Origin: Candidatus Thorarchaeota archaeon
GTDB taxonomy: Archaea; Asgardarchaeota; Thorarchaeia; Thorarchaeales; Thorarchaeaceae
Reading direction: 5' to 3'
NCBI GenBank assembly: GCA_016841005.1
Contig: JAEORG010000167.1
Coordinates: 1 to 8,519 of the forward strand
Length of the DNA: 8,519 nucleotides
In this document: positions 6,136 to 8,519 of the stretch, in pieces
Position numbering within the stretch: the first letter of the stretch is position 1
Layout of the letters: every line of letters begins with the position of its first letter
Program-made: the position numbers and the translations under genes
The notes under the pieces: generated by a model
Seen by the model: the letters and a program-made list of their open reading frames with translations, nothing else
What the model was told of the DNA's origin: nothing
Databases searched by the model: none

Positions 6136-7148
6136 CTGTTGGAGAGGATTTTCTTCAATGTTGAAATCCTCTCAACACTTAGTGGGTTCACACCTAGGAT
6201 TTCAGATAATTCCAGAGATAACATATCGAGATAGAATATCAGGTGCAATATTTCCTCCACTTCTGAATCTGCATGCAGTCGTAGATGTTCGCATCTTTGT
6301 ACTTCCTTTCCGTATATCTGTGAAGTTGCTTCTATCCTCTCCGATAGTCTATCACTTTCGGTCATACTTCTAATGAAAATTGGAAGCAGTTTTATCGAAT
6401 CAAAATGTGCGATACTCTCAATCTCATTATGATTTGCCTCTGGAAGAATGGAATAGAAGGCCGCAGATTTTGCATTCTCATTAACTTGACATTTTGCACG
6501 ATAAGCAACTCCTTCTGTGAAACTCGCCCCAATAAACAATGGAACTTTGTCTTCTAAGAGCTTAGCCAATTCTCTGGGAGTTTTTGTATACGTACTCCAC
6601 ATATTTTGGTATTTCAAAAGGTTATGACCGATATTCTGCAGATTAGATTCTTGCAACTTGAGTATTGTTTCCAGAATTCGTAATAGAACCGAAAAAAGGA
6701 TGGGTAATGCTGCTCGAGGTTGAAATCCTGTAGGTAATCTTACAGTGTACTTATCATCAATCAGTGATGATAGCTGCCCTCCAGATGAAATACCTAAGAT
6801 TCTACAATTACGGCCAATCGCTTCCTTTACCGCTGACAGTGTTTCCTCAGTATTTCCTGAATAACTCGTAGCAATAACAATCCATTGAGAATCCACAAAG
6901 AATGGAAGATGGTAATCTTGTATGCATATCAGAGGCTTAATGGATTTCTTGAGAAGTAGGTTTCTAGATAGTCTTCCTGCTATGGCAGAACCTCCCATTC
7001 CAAGTAGGCATATTCCTGAGAAATCCTCATTGGAGTAATCCTTCAGAACATCAAGAAATTCCTGTGATAATTCGATCTTTCCGAGTAAAATGGGGAAGGA
7101 TGTAATCATACTTCTCATGCTCGATAAATCGGTTTCATTGAGTTTCAT
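6132..7148 (-). CDS. Bifunctional phosphoglucose/phosphomannose isomerase (archaeal SIS-domain type)
   Basis: This cytoplasmic enzyme interconverts glucose 6-phosphate, mannose 6-phosphate and fructose 6-phosphate, linking glycolysis or gluconeogenesis to mannose for glycans. At 338 residues it is close to the usual 300-330. Two SIS domains are visible. The first has G-M-G-G-S-A-I-A-G (50-58, sugar-phosphate loop) and S-Y-S-G-N-T-E-E-T-L (95-104), followed by G-F-Q-P-R-A-A-L-P (141-149), the family's 'PRaAlp' signature. The second holds N-E-N-A-K with E224 and N-H-N-E-I-E (239-244) with H240; these are the expected catalytic Glu and His. The C-terminus N-P-L-S-V-E-R-I-S-T-L-K matches the family's closing helix. 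The ATG at 7148 is the natural start, and I see no Shine-Dalgarno, so the message may be leaderless. It is convergent with the preceding gene and divergent from the next. Confidence 0.92.
   Translation of the reverse strand: MKLNETDLSSMRSMITSFPILLGKIELSQEFLDVLKDYSNEDFSGICLLGMGGSAIAGRLSRNLLLKKSIKPLICIQDYHLPFFVDSQWIVIATSYSGNTEETLSAVKEAIGRNCRILGISSGGQLSSLIDDKYTVRLPTGFQPRAALPILFSVLLRILETILKLQESNLQNIGHNLLKYQNMWSTYTKTPRELAKLLEDKVPLFIGASFTEGVAYRAKCQVNENAKSAAFYSILPEANHNEIESIAHFDSIKLLPIFIRSMTESDRLSERIEATSQIYGKEVQRCEHLRLHADSEVEEILHLIFYLDMLSLELSEILGVNPLSVERISTLKKILSNS
6142..6173. repeat. 10-bp inverted repeat in the 3' coding end of the isomerase gene
   Basis: GAGAGGATTT (6142-6151) and AAATCCTCTC (6164-6173) are perfectly complementary across a 12-base spacer. 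On the + strand the repeat begins 7 bases after the stop of the single-pass protein gene, where a terminator hairpin would be expected. On the - strand it encodes isomerase residues 326-336. Neither side has a T-tract, so it is not a standard intrinsic terminator. It could be a 3'-end stabiliser or a barrier between convergent transcripts. Confidence 0.7.
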
Positions 7149-7328
7149 GCCGAAAACCTGTCAGTGTAAAGCAAATACTTGGCTAAATTGATTTCTCTTT
7201 CATTCGCCTGCTGTTACTGCGATTCAATGTTTTATGTTATAGTGTTGTTCCCGCTAACTCTATCAATACATCTCCTAGAACAGGAATAAGAAGACTAATA
7301 CGCTGGTATAACACGACCAAATCCAAGT
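7149..7328. promoter_or_regulatory. Divergent promoter region between the isomerase and the Cys/His protein genes
   Basis: About 180 bases separate two genes that point away from each other. For the + strand, GTTTTATGTTATAG (7229-7242) is TATA-like and would give a leader of about 80 bases. GGTATAACA (7305-7313) is a nearer but weaker box. For the - strand, AAGTATTTGC (complement of 7171-7180) is centred about 27 bases before the isomerase ATG, so a leaderless start is possible. I see no convincing operator repeat. Confidence 0.4.
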
Positions 7329-7340
7329 GTGGGATGTTCC

Positions 7341-7838
7341 ATGGGCTTAATGAGAACAGCTGCTGTAAAAGGTATAATTCCTTCAGGGAACAAGGTTTCT
7401 GAGCTTAGAGATAACCTAATGCGTCTAATGACTGCAACTGCTACTGTAATGGAAGAACGCTTTGGGCAAGAGGGGCTTGATGCAATTTCAGAGGTTTTTC
7501 GAAGGCTTGGTGCAGAAGATGCTGAGACAATGAAAAAACGTCTTGGTTTAGGTTCTACCTTGAAAGATGCGTTAGATGCGTGGGTTGTAATAGGACATGT
7601 AATGGGATCTAAGATTGAAACAAATTGGATTTCTAATAATAGGGTCGAAACCGATCACCCCTTCTGTCCCCAACACGCTGCATTCCTTAAATCAGGAAAG
7701 CTATATTGTGAGTCAGTATGTTACCCATATGTTGAGGCTGTTGCTACAGGTATTGCGACTGGGGCAAAAATGGAAGTTCCAAAGCATGCGTCAAATACAG
7801 AAGCATGCACAAAGGCGATTGTGATTTCCAATGAATGA
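7341..7838 (+). CDS. Small Cys/His-containing protein, possibly ATC-hydrolase-like (PF14196)
   Basis: I do not recognise this protein firmly. From the ATG at 7341 it has 165 residues; GTG 7329 would add four, and ATG 7350 is also possible. It is soluble, with no signal or membrane segment. The first half is helical, with M-E-E-R-F-G-Q-E-G-L and E-V-F-R-R-L-G. The second half holds H106-P-F-C109-P-Q-H112, C123-x-x-x-C127, H149 and C156. The spacing 'hpfCP ... g.lyC...... y.eav..gi ... C.k.i' recalls the L-2-amino-thiazoline-4-carboxylate hydrolase-like family and also V4R-type ligand-binding domains. Both are suggestions from memory of the pattern, not assignments. The clustered Cys and His could bind a metal. 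It is probably co-transcribed with the hydrolase that begins 15 bases later. Confidence 0.78.
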   Translation: MGLMRTAAVKGIIPSGNKVSELRDNLMRLMTATATVMEERFGQEGLDAISEVFRRLGAEDAETMKKRLGLGSTLKDALDAWVVIGHVMGSKIETNWISNNRVETDHPFCPQHAAFLKSGKLYCESVCYPYVEAVATGIATGAKMEVPKHASNTEACTKAIVISNE

Positions 7839-7853
7839 TTAGGTTGTGAATGT

Positions 7854-8510
7854 TTGCACGTGAATCTTGAATGTGCTAATTATTCATTGGATGCCATCTA
7901 CCACGAAGGTACCAGAGATAACAAAAGTGGCGTTCTTTTGCTTCATCCACATCCTCTGTACGGTGGCGATATGTACAACTCTGTCATAGTCGCGGTGGAA
8001 GACAAACTACAGAATCTGGGCTTTGCCACATTCAAGATAAACTTCAGAGGAGCTGGGTCCTCAGGTAGCTATGATGGTCCTACAGGAGCTGTTGAGGATG
8101 CAAAATACGCGTTTAGATTTATGAGTGAAGAACTCAACTTGGATTCAATCGGCATAGTTGGATACTCTTTTGGTGCATCTGTAGCACTATCCCTGGCGAT
8201 AGCCCAAAATCCTGCATTTCTTGTTACACTTAGCGCATCTTTAGACATCATGGTTCAAACCGATATTTCCAAAGAGGACCTAAAGAGAATAGGATGCCCA
8301 TGCTTAGTTTTTCATGGAGCTGATGATGATGTTGTCCCTCTTAGCAATGCACAGGAGTTGGCTAAAATTCTTGGTCCTGACTCAACTCTTAGTATCCTAG
8401 AATACGAGGGACATTTTTACAGAAATTCCCTTAGTGAAGTTTTAGCAATACTTCAGATGTTTCTGGCTAAGATTGTGCACAAGCATCACCGAACGGCTAG
8501 GCTTAAGTAG
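7854..8510 (+). CDS. Alpha/beta hydrolase, COG2945-like
   Basis: This is a 218-residue soluble serine hydrolase, probably an esterase or amidase of unknown substrate. From the TTG at 7854: H-P-H-P-L-Y-G-G (31-38) is the oxyanion-loop signature of the COG2945 group. F-R-G-A-G-S-S-G (64-71) follows. The nucleophile elbow G-Y-S-F-G (103-107) gives S105, the acid lies in G-A-D-D-D-V-V-P (155-162, likely D157 or D159), and H187 in E-G-H-F-Y completes the triad. There is no lid insertion and no signal peptide. There is no ATG in front: the choices are TTG 7854 or GTG 7860, and AGGTTGTGA (7841-7849) is a weak Shine-Dalgarno that spaces better with 7860. The gene is in the same frame as the preceding one and separated from it by a single TGA and 15 bases, so translational coupling is likely. 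Confidence 0.92.
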   Translation: MHVNLECANYSLDAIYHEGTRDNKSGVLLLHPHPLYGGDMYNSVIVAVEDKLQNLGFATFKINFRGAGSSGSYDGPTGAVEDAKYAFRFMSEELNLDSIGIVGYSFGASVALSLAIAQNPAFLVTLSASLDIMVQTDISKEDLKRIGCPCLVFHGADDDVVPLSNAQELAKILGPDSTLSILEYEGHFYRNSLSEVLAILQMFLAKIVHKHHRTARLK

Positions 8511-8519
8511 ATGTGAAAA

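Noticed and set aside
6142..6173. Standard intrinsic terminator for the single-pass membrane protein gene
   Set aside because: The hairpin is good, but no T-tract follows it on either strand, so it is listed as an inverted repeat only.
6107..6373. Plus-strand reading frame of 88 codons at the 3' end of the isomerase gene
   Set aside because: It overlaps the end of one gene and the coding region of another, and shows no domain or ribosome-binding site.

Overview
The window reads as archaeal. Likely promoters are A/T-rich TATA-type boxes, two of them about 26-27 bases before a start codon, which suits leaderless mRNAs. The sugar-phosphate isomerase is of the archaeal bifunctional type. The substrate-binding protein carries a C-terminal membrane anchor after a Gly/Thr-rich linker, as archaeal surface proteins often do. 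The exposed proteins are rich in N-glycosylation sequons. GC content looks moderate. An Asgard lineage such as Thorarchaeota would fit, but this is an impression and was not tested. There is no rRNA, tRNA, CRISPR array or insertion sequence.

Layout. Positions 1-4506 hold part of a peptide/opine/nickel-type (Dpp/Opp) ABC importer, all on the + strand: the end of a DppB-type permease (cut by the window edge), a DppC-type permease with about 220 extra residues outside the membrane, and a substrate-binding protein. A hairpin plus T-rich tail follows each of the three genes, so they are probably three transcription units and not one tight operon. No ATPase genes (DppD/DppF type) lie in the window. 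Positions 4644-6135 hold two membrane-protein genes: a nine-segment protein that I read as a presenilin-type GxGD intramembrane aspartyl protease, and a single-pass protein with a small beta-rich outer domain. On the minus strand, 6132-7148 encodes a bifunctional phosphoglucose/phosphomannose isomerase, which converges on the previous gene so closely that the two stop codons overlap. A divergent promoter region (7149-7340) leads to a + strand pair: a small Cys/His-containing protein and a COG2945-like alpha/beta hydrolase, 15 bases apart and in the same frame.

Two observations stand out. First, the substrate-binding protein has its two halves in swapped order. The part that is normally C-terminal follows the signal peptide, and the part that is normally N-terminal comes last, before the membrane anchor. 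This is a natural circular permutation with the break in a loop. Second, the 292-residue membrane protein has the layout of presenilin: nine predicted segments, an Asp in segment 6, a G-x-G-D motif in segment 7 and a P-x-x-P motif opening segment 9.

Working together: the two permeases and the binding protein would import an oligopeptide-like or oligosaccharide-like solute, with ATPases supplied from elsewhere. The outer domain of the DppC-type subunit and the tethered, permuted receptor may form a docking arrangement suited to a cell without an outer membrane. The remaining genes have no proven functional link to the importer.
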